From contig JAUMNV010000076.1 in assembly GCA_031295725.1 (NCBI GenBank), positions 1 through 56,128 of the forward strand: a DNA stretch of 56,128 nt, given 5' to 3'. Positions 37,349-46,808 of this stretch are shown here, piece by piece. Within the stretch, counting starts at the first letter, position 1; every line of letters starts with the position of its first letter. The notes beneath the pieces are model-generated. The model did no database searches. It was not told the origin of the DNA and saw nothing but the letters and a program-made list of their open reading frames with translations. Made by a program: the position numbers and the translations under genes. The DNA comes from Collinsella sp. (lineage in GTDB: Bacteria; Actinomycetota; Coriobacteriia; Coriobacteriales; Coriobacteriaceae).

Positions 37349-38262
37349 AGCGGACAGACGAGGGTTTTTGCCATATCGCACAGACGCTTTGACAGGGCGG
37401 GGTCATCCAAGATGCGGATGGCTCCGCCCGCTGCGATTATCTGACTCAGTAGCCAACGCTCGGAGCCGTAATGCACGGTTACCGTTGCCGTGTCTGCCCC
37501 GCTGCGCTCGATTAGGGTGATGCCGGCCCAGTCCAGATGCTCCGCCATATCGAATGGCATCAGGAGCTTTGCGCTATGCTGCGTCCGGGCAAGGGAATCG
37601 TGGAGGGATGCGACGTCCGGTGCGTGAGACACGACGGAGTCTTCCGTCAAGGTGAGTCCCTCGATTTTATCCATGCGATAGGTGCGCTGCTCATCGACTG
37701 CGATGTCCCAGGCAATCAAGTATGTTTGGTCGCCGTTTGCCGTAATGCGCAAGGGGTCGACCAGACGCTCGCGTGGCCGTGCATCGTCCATCGAGCGATA
37801 CGAGATGCGGCAGCGAACGCCGTCCTGAATGGCGCAGCTCAGCTGCTGCCAGTGCGACCCGTGGTTGACGGTGTCAAAGACGCGCTGGTTATAGCCGAGC
37901 TCTTCGGGTAGAAGAGCATGCCGAATCCGGGCTGCCGTCTGTGGCTCGATCCCCAACGATTCAAGTTCGTGGTTGAGCACAGCGCCCTCGGCGGCACTCA
38001 GGCGCAACGGTAGAACACGCCCGGCGTCGCCGGTGAGGACCACACGCTCGCCGCGGCATTCGCAGATGATGCGCGCGCCCGATTCTCGGTCCGCGAGCGT
38101 CGAGACGATCTCGAGAATCTCGTCGAGCGACACCCCTGTGATGTCAAAGCGGCTGCAAATCTCGGCTCGTGTCATGCCGCTCTCGCCGGCGGCGTAGAGG
38201 GCCTCCATGATGTCGATGGCGCGCGAGAGTCTCTGCTCGCTGGTGAGTTTACGCACGGGCAT
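37345..38262 (-). CDS. WYL-domain regulator, PafC-like
   Basis: About 305 residues from the ATG at 38262; a TTG at 38283 is in frame. N-terminal helix-turn-helix (RAEICSRFDITGVSLDEILE), a central WYL domain (RCRISYRSMDDARPRERLVDPLRI, YLIAWDIAVDEQRTYRMDKI), and a C-terminal WCX region. WYL pairs such as PafB/PafC sense single-stranded DNA and drive DNA-damage genes in mycobacteria; that is the closest known model. It overlaps the second WYL gene by 14 bases and converges on the dinG-like gene. Confidence 0.85.
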   Translation of the reverse strand: MPVRKLTSEQRLSRAIDIMEALYAAGESGMTRAEICSRFDITGVSLDEILEIVSTLADRESGARIICECRGERVVLTGDAGRVLPLRLSAAEGAVLNHELESLGIEPQTAARIRHALLPEELGYNQRVFDTVNHGSHWQQLSCAIQDGVRCRISYRSMDDARPRERLVDPLRITANGDQTYLIAWDIAVDEQRTYRMDKIEGLTLTEDSVVSHAPDVASLHDSLARTQHSAKLLMPFDMAEHLDWAGITLIERSGADTATVTVHYGSERWLLSQIIAAGGAIRILDDPALSKRLCDMAKTLVCPL

Positions 38263-39271
38263 GCTCGTGCACCGTCCTTTCAATGAGGCGGTTCCACGCC
38301 TGCTTGAGCGATTTGGGGGCCACGGGCCTCATGCCGTCCACGGCGTGGGCCATGCAAAATGAGGCGGCGGCTTCAAGGTCACGCACGTCAACGGTCCAGG
38401 TCCATCCCGCATCGGTGTGTGCGAGCTCACCTCGCCCGCGCGTGAGGCCGTTGATCATATCGATCTGCGTCTGAGGGGCGAACGAGAACGTGGCTGCAAC
38501 GGGCGGTCGGTCGGCAAAATCGAATTCAAAGAACAGATAGTCGTTGAGATTGAAGTCCGCAGGGATGGCGTAGGCCTTCGAAGGACGCCAAGCGCGAACG
38601 ATACGGTCGCAGCGGAATGTCCTGATGCCGTCGGTGACATTGTCGAGGCCGCAGAAGTACGCCACGCCCTCGCGTTCGAACATGCCGTAGACGCAGACGG
38701 TACGTTCTTTCTGCTCGCCGCGTCCGTTCTGATATAAAAATCGCAGCGCGCATCGCTCGGCAAAGGCGCTCCATACCGCATCGACGGTGGGAGAGCGGCG
38801 GATTGGTGCTTCGTCCACCGTCGTCCTACCGGTGAGATAGGCAATCTTGGAGCGAATATCGGCAAGCGGTGCGGCAAAAGTGGATGAGCCGGCCGCTAGT
38901 GTCTGGTCGATGGCGTTGAGCAGGATATCGGCGTCGTCTGCGGTGATGAGGCCGCCTGCTGCAAAGGTGTGCTCGCGGTCGATTGTCCACGAGCTTTCCT
39001 CGGTCTCCTGCGCACCGGCGGGGCGAACTTCCTTGATTAAGATGCCACGCTCGAGCAGTTTGTCACGATCGCGCCGAAACTTGCGCTTATCCGAGTCGAT
39101 GTTGCCCGAGCCATATCCCAGGTCAGAATCCAAGACGATCTGCTCGGTCGTCAGCGGTTCGGGGGAGCTGTTGAGCACAAAGAAAAGATTGAGGATGCGC
39201 TGAGCCGTTTTATCGAAACCGGGCTCCGAACTTCCCTTTTTAATTGTCGCGGTCGCGTCGCTTGCCGTCAT
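38249..39271 (-). CDS. WYL-domain regulator, PafB-like
   Basis: 340 residues from an ATG with GAGGA at 4 bases. N-terminal winged helix (RILNLFFVLNSSPEPLTTEQIV), a WYL domain (LRFLYQNGRGEQKERTVCVYGM, YFCGLDNVTDGIRTFRCDRI), and a C-terminal WCX-like region. Cotranscribed with the downstream partner by a 14-base overlap. Possible DNA-damage regulator pair; upstream region shared with the divergent M28-like gene. Confidence 0.85.
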   Translation of the reverse strand: MTASDATATIKKGSSEPGFDKTAQRILNLFFVLNSSPEPLTTEQIVLDSDLGYGSGNIDSDKRKFRRDRDKLLERGILIKEVRPAGAQETEESSWTIDREHTFAAGGLITADDADILLNAIDQTLAAGSSTFAAPLADIRSKIAYLTGRTTVDEAPIRRSPTVDAVWSAFAERCALRFLYQNGRGEQKERTVCVYGMFEREGVAYFCGLDNVTDGIRTFRCDRIVRAWRPSKAYAIPADFNLNDYLFFEFDFADRPPVAATFSFAPQTQIDMINGLTRGRGELAHTDAGWTWTVDVRDLEAAASFCMAHAVDGMRPVAPKSLKQAWNRLIERTVHEHARA

Positions 39272-39469
39272 AGAGTCCTCGCATGAGAAGGTGGTTTGCT
39301 GCCATGATTTTAGTCCGATATGGAGATTAGGCTATATCCTTGTCCGCTCGGGGCGTTAAGATGACTCGAATTCGGTCGTTTGCGCTCGCTCGGGGTATAC
39401 TTTCGACTATATACGGTTCTAATGTGCATGCATTGGGCCTATTTGTCGGATTATGGATGTGGAGCGCAC

Positions 39470-42400
39470 ATGGCGAACACCCAGAACTATATTAACCACC
39501 TGCTGCAGAACACCGGCATTACGCCGGCATGCAGCGAAGAAGAGCGCTTGGCTGCCGAGGATATCGCTCAGATCTTCCGCAACCACGGCTTTGATCCCGA
39601 GGTTCAGGAGTTCAATGCCCCGGCGCCCGGTAGGTTGGCATTTGCCGTTACCGGTATTCTTGCGTTTGCCGGCGCCCTGCTGATGGGCATCGTCGGCGGT
39701 ATCGGCTTGGTCGGCACCTTGCTGGCCGTTGTCGGCGCCGTTCTTTACGTGCTCGAGCGCACGGGCCACCCCGTGGTTTCGCGCCTGGGCAAGACGGGCG
39801 TGAGCCAAAATGTCATCGCCTACCACAAGGCCTCGGGCCCGCTCGCGTCTCCGCGCAACCGCCCGGTGGTCGTTGTCGCACACTACGACTCTCCCCGTGC
39901 TGAGCTGCTCGCCCGCGAGCCCTATGCTTCGTATCGTGCGCTCATCGCCAAGCTGTTGCCCGTTGCCACGGTTGCCCCTGCTGCCGTTGCCATCCTGCGT
40001 ATCCTGCCGCTCCCCGGCGCGCTCAAGGTTCTGCTGTGGATTGTCGCGATCCTCGCTTCCCTCGTTGCACTTGCCAACGCGGCAAACATCATCTCTAACC
40101 GCCACATTCTTCCCTATACGTCCGGCGCGGTGTGCAACAAGTCTTCTGTCGCCGCTATGCTCGGTGTTATGGACAACGTTGCTCCCTTCCAGGGCGAGAA
40201 CGAGTTTCCCGACGATGTTCCGTTCGATACCTATTTTGGGGAGCAGAAACGTCGTGCCGAGGAAATGGCGCGCGCGGCGGCGGAGTATGCCGCGGCCCAG
40301 CAGCAAAACGACTACGGCAACACCATCGAGTACGAAGAGCCTACCTACGCCGAGGACGAGTTCGGTCAGCCGATTGCTCCCGACGCTCAAACCGAGCCCG
40401 AACAGGGCGAGGCTTTTGACGAGCAGATCGAGGGCTTTGAGGGTGCGTCTGCCGACGAGACGCTGATTGGCGCCATCGTGCCCGAGGATCAGAATCAGGC
40501 TGTCCAGGCCGAAGAGTTCAATGACGAGGTTCCCGCTGCTGAGCCGGCGGAGGAGCCTGCCGCGGCCGAGCCCGAGCCCAAGCTCTATCGCAACGCCGCC
40601 GGCAACATCCGCTTTGGTTCGGATGCCATCCGTGCGCTCGGAATGCTTCCCGAGTCCTGCACGCTCGATTACGAGGAGGGCGAGGAGCCGACGTTTGAGC
40701 CCGAGCCTGCGCCCGTTGTCACTGCGGATGATGAGTCTGCCGCGGTTACCGCTGCCGTTGCCGAGCCCGAGGCGGTGTCTGCGATCGATCCCGCGGCAGG
40801 ACTGGACATTTTGGCTCCCGCCGCGCCGGCGCAAGACGTTGCGGACGAGTCTGACGACGATTACGTTGAACAGCCGAGGCGCGTGTCTTACGAGAGCGAT
40901 ATTGATTTCTCTGCCGAGATTCCCGCGGCAACGCCCCATGCCGATATTGCATCCGCGTTCTCTTCGATTGGCGCCAGCGCTTCCAGCTTCTTTAAGGGTG
41001 CGCTTGCAAAGGGCAGGAAATTTGTCGACGATTTCGAGGAGAAGCGCGCTGCCGCACGCGAGGCTGCCGAGCAGGAGGCTATCGCTCAGCAGCAGGCAGC
41101 CGAGGCGGCACGTGAGCGCGCGGCGCAAGAGTTCGAGCAGAACGAGGCTATGCAGTCCGGGCCCGTCGACGCTGCCGAAGCTACGACGTCCTTTGAGTCC
41201 CAGCAACCGACGTCAGCGGATGTTGTTGAGGCAACAACGTCTTTCGAGGCTCAGCAGCACGTCGATAGCACCATGTCGTTTGATGCCGCGCAGTTCGATT
41301 CCACGATAACGTTTGAAAAGCAAGGCACCGCAATTGCCGAGCCCCTTCCTATTTCCGATGAGCAGGGCGACGCGGCAGACGATGACGAGCCCATTGATGC
41401 TGCCGAAATCCAAGATGCCGCCGAGGACGAGTCCGTCGAGGCCAACTCTGACGAAGAGCAATACGCGGCAGCCGATCAAGGTGATTCGACCGAGGTCGAG
41501 CAGGAGGAAGTGCCTGCGGTTTCCGAGACTCCCGAGACGGATGAGTCGAGGCCTTACTCCACGCAGATTTTCACCATGCCGACCCCGAGTGGTTCCGGTG
41601 CCACGGTTGCCAATGTCGCTCCCACCCAGGACGAAACGGTCGATTCCCTTATGGCCCAGATTTCCTCCCAGGCATCGCCGCGTCCGCAGATGAATGTTCC
41701 CGATCCGGCGTCGGCACCGTCGCCTGCACCTTCCTCGTCTCCGCTGGCTTCGGTCCCCGATCCGTCGCTGCCGTCTATGAAGCAGGCAAACGTTGCGTCT
41801 CGCACGTCGCTGTTCGACCTTCCCGATCCCTCTGCCCAGGTCAACGACCCCTTTGCTACTGCCCAGGGTCCCGAACCCACATCGGCACCCGTTGCGCCTT
41901 CTATGCCCGTTGCGTCGGGCGCGCAGCCGATCGAGACCATTTCGGCTCCCGCCCCGGCGGCACCCAAGTCTCGCAAACGCGGCCTGGGTGGCCTGTTCGG
42001 TCGTAAAAGGAAAAACGAGCAGGACAGCATGAGTGATTGGCTGGGCGTCGAAGACGATTACGATGCCAAGAAGTCCGGTCGCGGTATCGGTTCGTGGGAT
42101 AACTTCGAGGACGATAACGATGGCTGGAAGGGCGGCGCTACGTCTTCCGATGGCGCTTCTTCCGAAGATATGCTCTCGGCTGTCGCCTCTATGGGCGATG
42201 ATGAGCTGCTCGGTCACGATATCTGGTTTGTGGCAACGGGCGCCTCGGATTGTGATGGCGCCGGTATGAAGGCCTTCTTGGCTTCGCATCGCGATAAGCT
42301 CCGCGGCGTATTCTTCATCAATCTTGAATCCGTCGGCGCCGGTAGGCTTTCGGTTGTGACGGTTGAGGGCGAACAGCAGCTGCTCAAGGGCGATCGCCGC

Positions 42401-42646
42401 ATCATGAACCTGGTCAGCAAGGTGTGCAAGTCGTTCCATGTCGATTGTGGCGCGCTCGAGATGCCCTATGCCAAGACCGATGCCTATGCCGCGCTCGAGG
42501 CGAGCCGCCGAGCCCTCACCATCGCCGGCGTGGACGGCACGCGTCTGGCTTGCGCTCGTACCGAGGACGACCTGCCCCACAATGTCAACCCGACGAACAT
42601 TGCCACGGTATCCGAGGTCGTGACCGAGGTTATCCGCCGTTCGTAG
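39470..42646 (+). CDS. M28-peptidase-like membrane protein with very long disordered insertion
   Basis: 1058 residues from the ATG at 39470, which has GGAG at 5 bases. Residues 55-95 and 158-208 hold four membrane helices. An M28 fold starts at 130 (VVVVAHYDSPRAELLAR; metal His138, Asp140), continues to TSGAVCNKSSVAAMLGV at 218-233, breaks at about 240, and resumes at about 905 (DIWFVATGASDCDGAG, FFINLESVGAG, final DLPHNVNPTN with His1037). About 660 residues of Glu/Ala/Pro/Asp-rich sequence lie between. The usual bridging Asp of GA-x-DN is Cys222, and the E-E metal pair is not evident, so activity is doubtful. Fold and anchoring are inferred. Confidence 0.7.
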   Translation: MANTQNYINHLLQNTGITPACSEEERLAAEDIAQIFRNHGFDPEVQEFNAPAPGRLAFAVTGILAFAGALLMGIVGGIGLVGTLLAVVGAVLYVLERTGHPVVSRLGKTGVSQNVIAYHKASGPLASPRNRPVVVVAHYDSPRAELLAREPYASYRALIAKLLPVATVAPAAVAILRILPLPGALKVLLWIVAILASLVALANAANIISNRHILPYTSGAVCNKSSVAAMLGVMDNVAPFQGENEFPDDVPFDTYFGEQKRRAEEMARAAAEYAAAQQQNDYGNTIEYEEPTYAEDEFGQPIAPDAQTEPEQGEAFDEQIEGFEGASADETLIGAIVPEDQNQAVQAEEFNDEVPAAEPAEEPAAAEPEPKLYRNAAGNIRFGSDAIRALGMLPESCTLDYEEGEEPTFEPEPAPVVTADDESAAVTAAVAEPEAVSAIDPAAGLDILAPAAPAQDVADESDDDYVEQPRRVSYESDIDFSAEIPAATPHADIASAFSSIGASASSFFKGALAKGRKFVDDFEEKRAAAREAAEQEAIAQQQAAEAARERAAQEFEQNEAMQSGPVDAAEATTSFESQQPTSADVVEATTSFEAQQHVDSTMSFDAAQFDSTITFEKQGTAIAEPLPISDEQGDAADDDEPIDAAEIQDAAEDESVEANSDEEQYAAADQGDSTEVEQEEVPAVSETPETDESRPYSTQIFTMPTPSGSGATVANVAPTQDETVDSLMAQISSQASPRPQMNVPDPASAPSPAPSSSPLASVPDPSLPSMKQANVASRTSLFDLPDPSAQVNDPFATAQGPEPTSAPVAPSMPVASGAQPIETISAPAPAAPKSRKRGLGGLFGRKRKNEQDSMSDWLGVEDDYDAKKSGRGIGSWDNFEDDNDGWKGGATSSDGASSEDMLSAVASMGDDELLGHDIWFVATGASDCDGAGMKAFLASHRDKLRGVFFINLESVGAGRLSVVTVEGEQQLLKGDRRIMNLVSKVCKSFHVDCGALEMPYAKTDAYAALEASRRALTIAGVDGTRLACARTEDDLPHNVNPTNIATVSEVVTEVIRRS

Positions 42647-42667
42647 ACGGAGCTCTAAGGAGTCAAC

Positions 42668-42886
42668 GTGTTTTCGTATATTAAGCGCCATTGGCCTGTC
42701 TACGTGATTTTGACCTTGATTGCCATTGCGTTAGGATTTGGGGCTGCCTACATCGTGGGTGCAAAGGGCTCGACCCCCGCCTCCGCAATCAGCGAAGAGG
42801 TGGAGCAAGAACAGAGTACGGGTGCCGATGGGATTCCTGAGTCCGAGCAGGCAATCGTTGATGGTGGATCTTCGTCTGCAGAGTAG
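42668..42886 (+). CDS. Small single-pass membrane protein
   Basis: 72 residues from a GTG with AAGGAG at 5 bases, 21 bases after the M28-like gene. Residues 9-30 form a membrane helix (PVYVILTLIAIALGFGAAYIV), followed by an acidic Ser/Glu-rich tail of about 40 residues. Probably in the same transcript as the M28-like gene. No family recognised. Confidence 0.75.
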   Translation: MFSYIKRHWPVYVILTLIAIALGFGAAYIVGAKGSTPASAISEEVEQEQSTGADGIPESEQAIVDGGSSSAE

Positions 42887-42906
42887 ATACGGCGATTTAC
42901 ATGATT

Positions 42907-42947
42907 GAAAGCGGGCGAGCCAGGGGACTGGCTCGCCCGCTTTTTCA
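42907..42947. terminator. Bidirectional terminator
   Basis: AAAGCGGGCGAGCCA / TGGCTCGCCCGCTTT with a 6-base loop and T-runs on both strands, between the small membrane gene and the convergent adhesin gene. Confidence 0.92.
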
Positions 42948-42952
42948 TCGCG

Positions 42953-45900
42953 CTAGCGCTTCTTTGGGGTCGACCTAAGGCGAGCGAACCATAGGGCTGC
43001 GGCACCCGAGGTCAGGAGCGCGGTGATGCAAGCGGCGATGGGAACTGATCCTGTTGCCGGTAGGTCCTGCGGTAGGGTACAGCGTTGAATGACACGGTCC
43101 TCGTCATGTGACTCAAGTTTATCGCCGCCGCCGTTGCGGCAAAGATCGACGCGTGCGCTGTTGGTGAGTGCGGTTTGGGGCGTATAAGCCGACGTCGCCT
43201 GCATGTGCACGATTGCGCCCCGAGCGTCTGTGCCAAGGATTGCTTTGGCATCGTCAAGGTCGTCGTGCTCATCTTTGAGATCATCGCGGGTCCAAGAATC
43301 CGCATCGCTTCGAGTCGTAAAGTCGGCGGCTACCGCACCGTATTCAATGCGAATGCCCGTTACGACGGTATTGGACGCAAGGTCGAGTTCTTTCGCCTCG
43401 AGTGTGGTGGATTCCGTGGTCGAGACATCCGCCTTCCAGAGGTGCCAGCCGTCGTAATCGACGAGGCGGCAATCCTCACCCAGACTTTCCCTTACTTCGT
43501 CGGACTCAAGCCAAGGATTTTCGTGCCCATCGTCAAGTGTCGCGTTTGCCGGCTCATCGACGTCTGTCGAGTCCAACGGCGTCGTGCGATACCACACGTT
43601 GCACAGACCATTGAGGTCGCCGATGGCGACGGGGGTTTCGATTGAGACGAATCTCGCCGTATCGTCCTCGGCACACTCAAGATCATCGGTAATTGTAAAC
43701 TCATCAACCCAGGTAGTTGAATCGTTTCGAGCGTCGATGGTATAGGAGAAAAGCCCATCCGTATTGGTTTGCATCGCGGCACGGTTTTTACCATCGCCGT
43801 TAGCCAACAGGCCCTTTTCGATAGGTTGGACAAGTTCCTGACGCTTGTCGACCTGCCCCTTGATCTCGATGGGCGCATCCTTCATCGCGACGGATTGGAC
43901 TTCTCCCGTATCCTTTATTTCAAACGTTATCTCCTCGGCAAGGTCATAGGTCCGCGGAGACATCATTTCGCGCAACGAGTAGGTGCCGGGTGCAAGATGT
44001 TCGACGCGGTGTGGCTTGTCGGATGAGGTCCAGGAGTCTATTTCGGTTTTATCGGGACCATATAAGGTGAGCCGTGCGCCTTCTACTTCCTGCTCAGCGC
44101 TTGCATCGACCTTGGAGATATCAACCTTGGTGTAATCGTCGGATACGTTAAGCCGTGCTTCTACAACGGGTGTTTTCTGGTCGGCATAAGTAAGGTCGAC
44201 AATATGGGTTGTCTGATCGAGCAAGAAGCCTGCCGGCGCTTGAGTCTCGACAACCTCGTAGCGTGCGGTGTCAGATCCCAGTGGGAGGTTGTCCGCGCGT
44301 GCTTCTCCAGTTTCATCCGTCGTGACGGTCGCGACAGTCTCACCGTCGAGCGCGGCAATGCTACCGTCGGGGCGCACGATATCACCCGAGGCACGGATCT
44401 CAAAGACGGCGCCCGCGAGGCTGCTCCCGTCTATGGCATCGGTTTTAACGATCCTGATGTTTCCGGTCGCGGCGTGGTCATAATACGAGGCGATTGCAAC
44501 GGGCGTTAGGCTCATGTCGGTGGGTATGTTTACCTCGATCTCTTCGCCGACAAGATAGGGCTCTTTGGCCGAGGTTTCGCGTACATAATAGGTGCCCGGC
44601 ACGAGCGATTCGGGCAGTGTGACGGTCCCGGTCGCGTCAGTCGTAAAGGTGTCCATTACGTTATGTGCTGGATACCAGCAAGTTTGTGAGACAGGTTCGT
44701 GATTGCTGTCGAGGAGTTGGAAGGTGAATCCGGCTAGGGGAACAGAAGCGCCTGTTTGGGCATCGCGTTTTACAATCTGGAGATGCGTCGACAGAGCGTG
44801 GTTGTCTATGATATATTGAAGCTCGGCGCCGTCGGAAATCTGATTGGCCCCGACGGTCCATTCCCCTGCACGTTTAAAACCCTCGGGGACGGTTTCCGGA
44901 ACCTCGCGAACCGTGTAGCCGGCACGGTCGTATGGGACGGCTCCGTGGACACCGGCGGGTCGCTTGCCTGTGCCGAACCATGCTTCGGGCTGATCTTTGG
45001 TGGAGGCAAAGCCATAGATGTTTGTGGTCAGTGTGCCAACAACCTGCTGAGAGCTGTTGCTGACAACCTCAAAGACAACACCACCCGCCGGCTGCTCCAG
45101 GCCGGATTGGTCGCTATTGCCGTAATCCTTGAATTTGGAAATCTCAAGGTTAAACGCAATGGGGATATCGGAAATGCGAGATTCGATCTCGACCACGCCT
45201 GAATCGCCGAGCTGGTCGGCTCCAACGGTATAGGTCCAGCTATCGTTGGATGGCAGGTAGCCCTCGGGGGCTTTTGATTCGTAGATGGTAAAGGTTCCTA
45301 AGGGGACATCGGCGAGGGTGGCCCGACCGCTTTCGTCGGTCGTGAGGATTTGTGCCCATCCAGGGGTTGATTGCGACACACACGTGAACTCTGCTCCTGC
45401 GAGTGAAGATCCCACCTGGGGGCCGGCATTCGTCGCGGCATCGAGTTTTACGATACGCAGGTTGATGGTGCCGGGCTGTTCATCAATGGCGACCCGCCCG
45501 CCGTCATTCCCCGTGGTAAAAGCGATGCGATCACGACGGGGGACATAGCCGGCCGGCGCCTTCGTTTCAATCAGGTAGTACGCCGTGTTGGGTAGGAGTG
45601 TTGCCTGTGCTCGACCGTTGCCGTCCATCTGGATGGTACCAACACGCGCGCCGCTGGCGCTCTCAAAAACATCGAATGTTGCCCCGGTAAACTGATAGGT
45701 ATTGTTTCCGCTGGTAATAACGGTGTTCGCAGACTGCTTTTGGAAGGAAACAGAGACCGCCGGCAGTACATAGAGCATGTCTTGACGTTTGCTGCCGCCC
45801 GATACGGCTCCTAGATAGCGTCGCGCGCGGTGCGGAGCGGCTTTGATGCTTCCTGATTTTGCGCTGTCGTGGAGCCACCGCGCAGCCGCCACGACTTCAT

Positions 45901-46384
45901 TGTCGGCGGTAAAGTGTCCGCTCTTGGTTTTACCCTGAGCGGTCGTGTAGGAGTAGGTGCCGTCGACATGGGTAGTGCCGTTGAGCATCCATACGGCAAG
46001 CTGGGTGGCGGCGCGGGCGCGATCGGGTGAAAGATGGTAACCGCCAAACGACGTGGTGGTGGGATATCCGTGACAAACGATTGCCGCGAACTCGTCGTCG
46101 AGCCACACCCAGCCTTGATCAAAGTTGAGCCATGGGCCGCCCGGTTTGGTGGGGCCGGGGCGCTCCTGGTTCATGCAGTAGGCAATCGAGGCGTCTTGAG
46201 CTTCATACTTGCCGATGAAGAAGGGCCCACAATCATCGCTAATAGTGCGGAAGCCGAGCTGATCGTAGCCATCGACGGCAAATGCGGCTCCCGGTGTCAG
46301 GCAGCCGAAAAGCAGGAAGAGGAGCAGGAGCAGCGGACCTGTTGCGATTGCGCTGTGGACAGAGTGCGTGGGTGCGTTGGACAT
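42953..46384 (-). CDS. Thioester-domain, SpaA-repeat surface adhesin with LPXTG anchor
   Basis: 1143 residues. Signal peptide 1-36 (hydrophobic LLLLLFLLFG). A thioester domain about 50-135: Cys70 in SIAYCMNQ and Gln128 in ATQLAVW, the two residues that form the internal bond. Six SpaA/CnaB-type repeats follow, each ending in an E-T/K-AP-x-GY-like motif (ETKAPAGY, ESKAPEGY, VREVPETVPEGF, RETSAKEPY, ETQAPAGF, REMMSPRTY). C-terminal LPATG at 1108, hydrophobic stretch and basic tail: a sortase signal. Likely binds host surfaces covalently. No sortase gene is in the window. Start has AAGGAG. Confidence 0.9.
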   Translation of the reverse strand: MSNAPTHSVHSAIATGPLLLLLFLLFGCLTPGAAFAVDGYDQLGFRTISDDCGPFFIGKYEAQDASIAYCMNQERPGPTKPGGPWLNFDQGWVWLDDEFAAIVCHGYPTTTSFGGYHLSPDRARAATQLAVWMLNGTTHVDGTYSYTTAQGKTKSGHFTADNEVVAAARWLHDSAKSGSIKAAPHRARRYLGAVSGGSKRQDMLYVLPAVSVSFQKQSANTVITSGNNTYQFTGATFDVFESASGARVGTIQMDGNGRAQATLLPNTAYYLIETKAPAGYVPRRDRIAFTTGNDGGRVAIDEQPGTINLRIVKLDAATNAGPQVGSSLAGAEFTCVSQSTPGWAQILTTDESGRATLADVPLGTFTIYESKAPEGYLPSNDSWTYTVGADQLGDSGVVEIESRISDIPIAFNLEISKFKDYGNSDQSGLEQPAGGVVFEVVSNSSQQVVGTLTTNIYGFASTKDQPEAWFGTGKRPAGVHGAVPYDRAGYTVREVPETVPEGFKRAGEWTVGANQISDGAELQYIIDNHALSTHLQIVKRDAQTGASVPLAGFTFQLLDSNHEPVSQTCWYPAHNVMDTFTTDATGTVTLPESLVPGTYYVRETSAKEPYLVGEEIEVNIPTDMSLTPVAIASYYDHAATGNIRIVKTDAIDGSSLAGAVFEIRASGDIVRPDGSIAALDGETVATVTTDETGEARADNLPLGSDTARYEVVETQAPAGFLLDQTTHIVDLTYADQKTPVVEARLNVSDDYTKVDISKVDASAEQEVEGARLTLYGPDKTEIDSWTSSDKPHRVEHLAPGTYSLREMMSPRTYDLAEEITFEIKDTGEVQSVAMKDAPIEIKGQVDKRQELVQPIEKGLLANGDGKNRAAMQTNTDGLFSYTIDARNDSTTWVDEFTITDDLECAEDDTARFVSIETPVAIGDLNGLCNVWYRTTPLDSTDVDEPANATLDDGHENPWLESDEVRESLGEDCRLVDYDGWHLWKADVSTTESTTLEAKELDLASNTVVTGIRIEYGAVAADFTTRSDADSWTRDDLKDEHDDLDDAKAILGTDARGAIVHMQATSAYTPQTALTNSARVDLCRNGGGDKLESHDEDRVIQRCTLPQDLPATGSVPIAACITALLTSGAAALWFARLRSTPKKR

Positions 46385-46638
46385 GGCTGCTCCTTATCCC
46401 TCGTGCGCCGCATGGGGAGGTTGCGACGCGTAGGATGAGGCTACCCCCGAGGTTCATGCGGGTAAGTACCGGAGCCTGACCAAAAGCTTGCCCGATTTCT
46501 GACAAATCGAGCTCAAATACAACAATCAGATAAAAGTGCAGGTAGAAGATGGTAAGAAAAGAAAGACAAAGGTCCTCATCTCCACAATTGGCGCGGTTTT
46601 CAAACGATTCTCCACAGCTAAAACAAGCATCGACACCC

Positions 46639-46668
46639 TTGTATCGAACAAGACAACCGCGCTATACT
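46639..46668 (+). promoter_or_regulatory. Promoter for tRNA-Gly
   Basis: TTGTAT, 18 bases, TATACT, ending 13 bases before the tRNA. Confidence 0.65.
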
Positions 46669-46681
46669 ATCCCCCACATAT

Positions 46682-46753
46682 GCGGGCATCGCCAAGTGGT
46701 AAGGCATCAGCTTCCCAAGCTGACACTCGCGGGTTCGAGTCCCGTTGCCCGCT
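46682..46753 (+). tRNA. tRNA-Gly(CCC)
   Basis: Acceptor GCGGGCA pairs with TGCCCGC; anticodon loop TTCCCAA gives CCC; T-loop GGTTCGAGTCC. The base after discriminator T is CCT, so CCA is not encoded. Followed by a terminator and the structured module at 46809-46947. Confidence 0.95.
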
Positions 46754-46767
46754 CCTGCTAGAAGCAC

Positions 46768-46800
46768 AAGCACGGCACCATTACGGTGCCGTGCTTTTTT
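46768..46800 (+). terminator. Intrinsic terminator after tRNA-Gly
   Basis: AAGCACGGCACC, 5-base loop, GGTGCCGTGCTT, then TTTT. Confidence 0.93.
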
Positions 46801-46808
46801 CAATAAAG

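Noticed and set aside
39419..41206. 595-codon open frame antisense to the M28-like gene
   Set aside because: Arises from the repetitive, GC-biased coding strand; no family resemblance or ribosome site.
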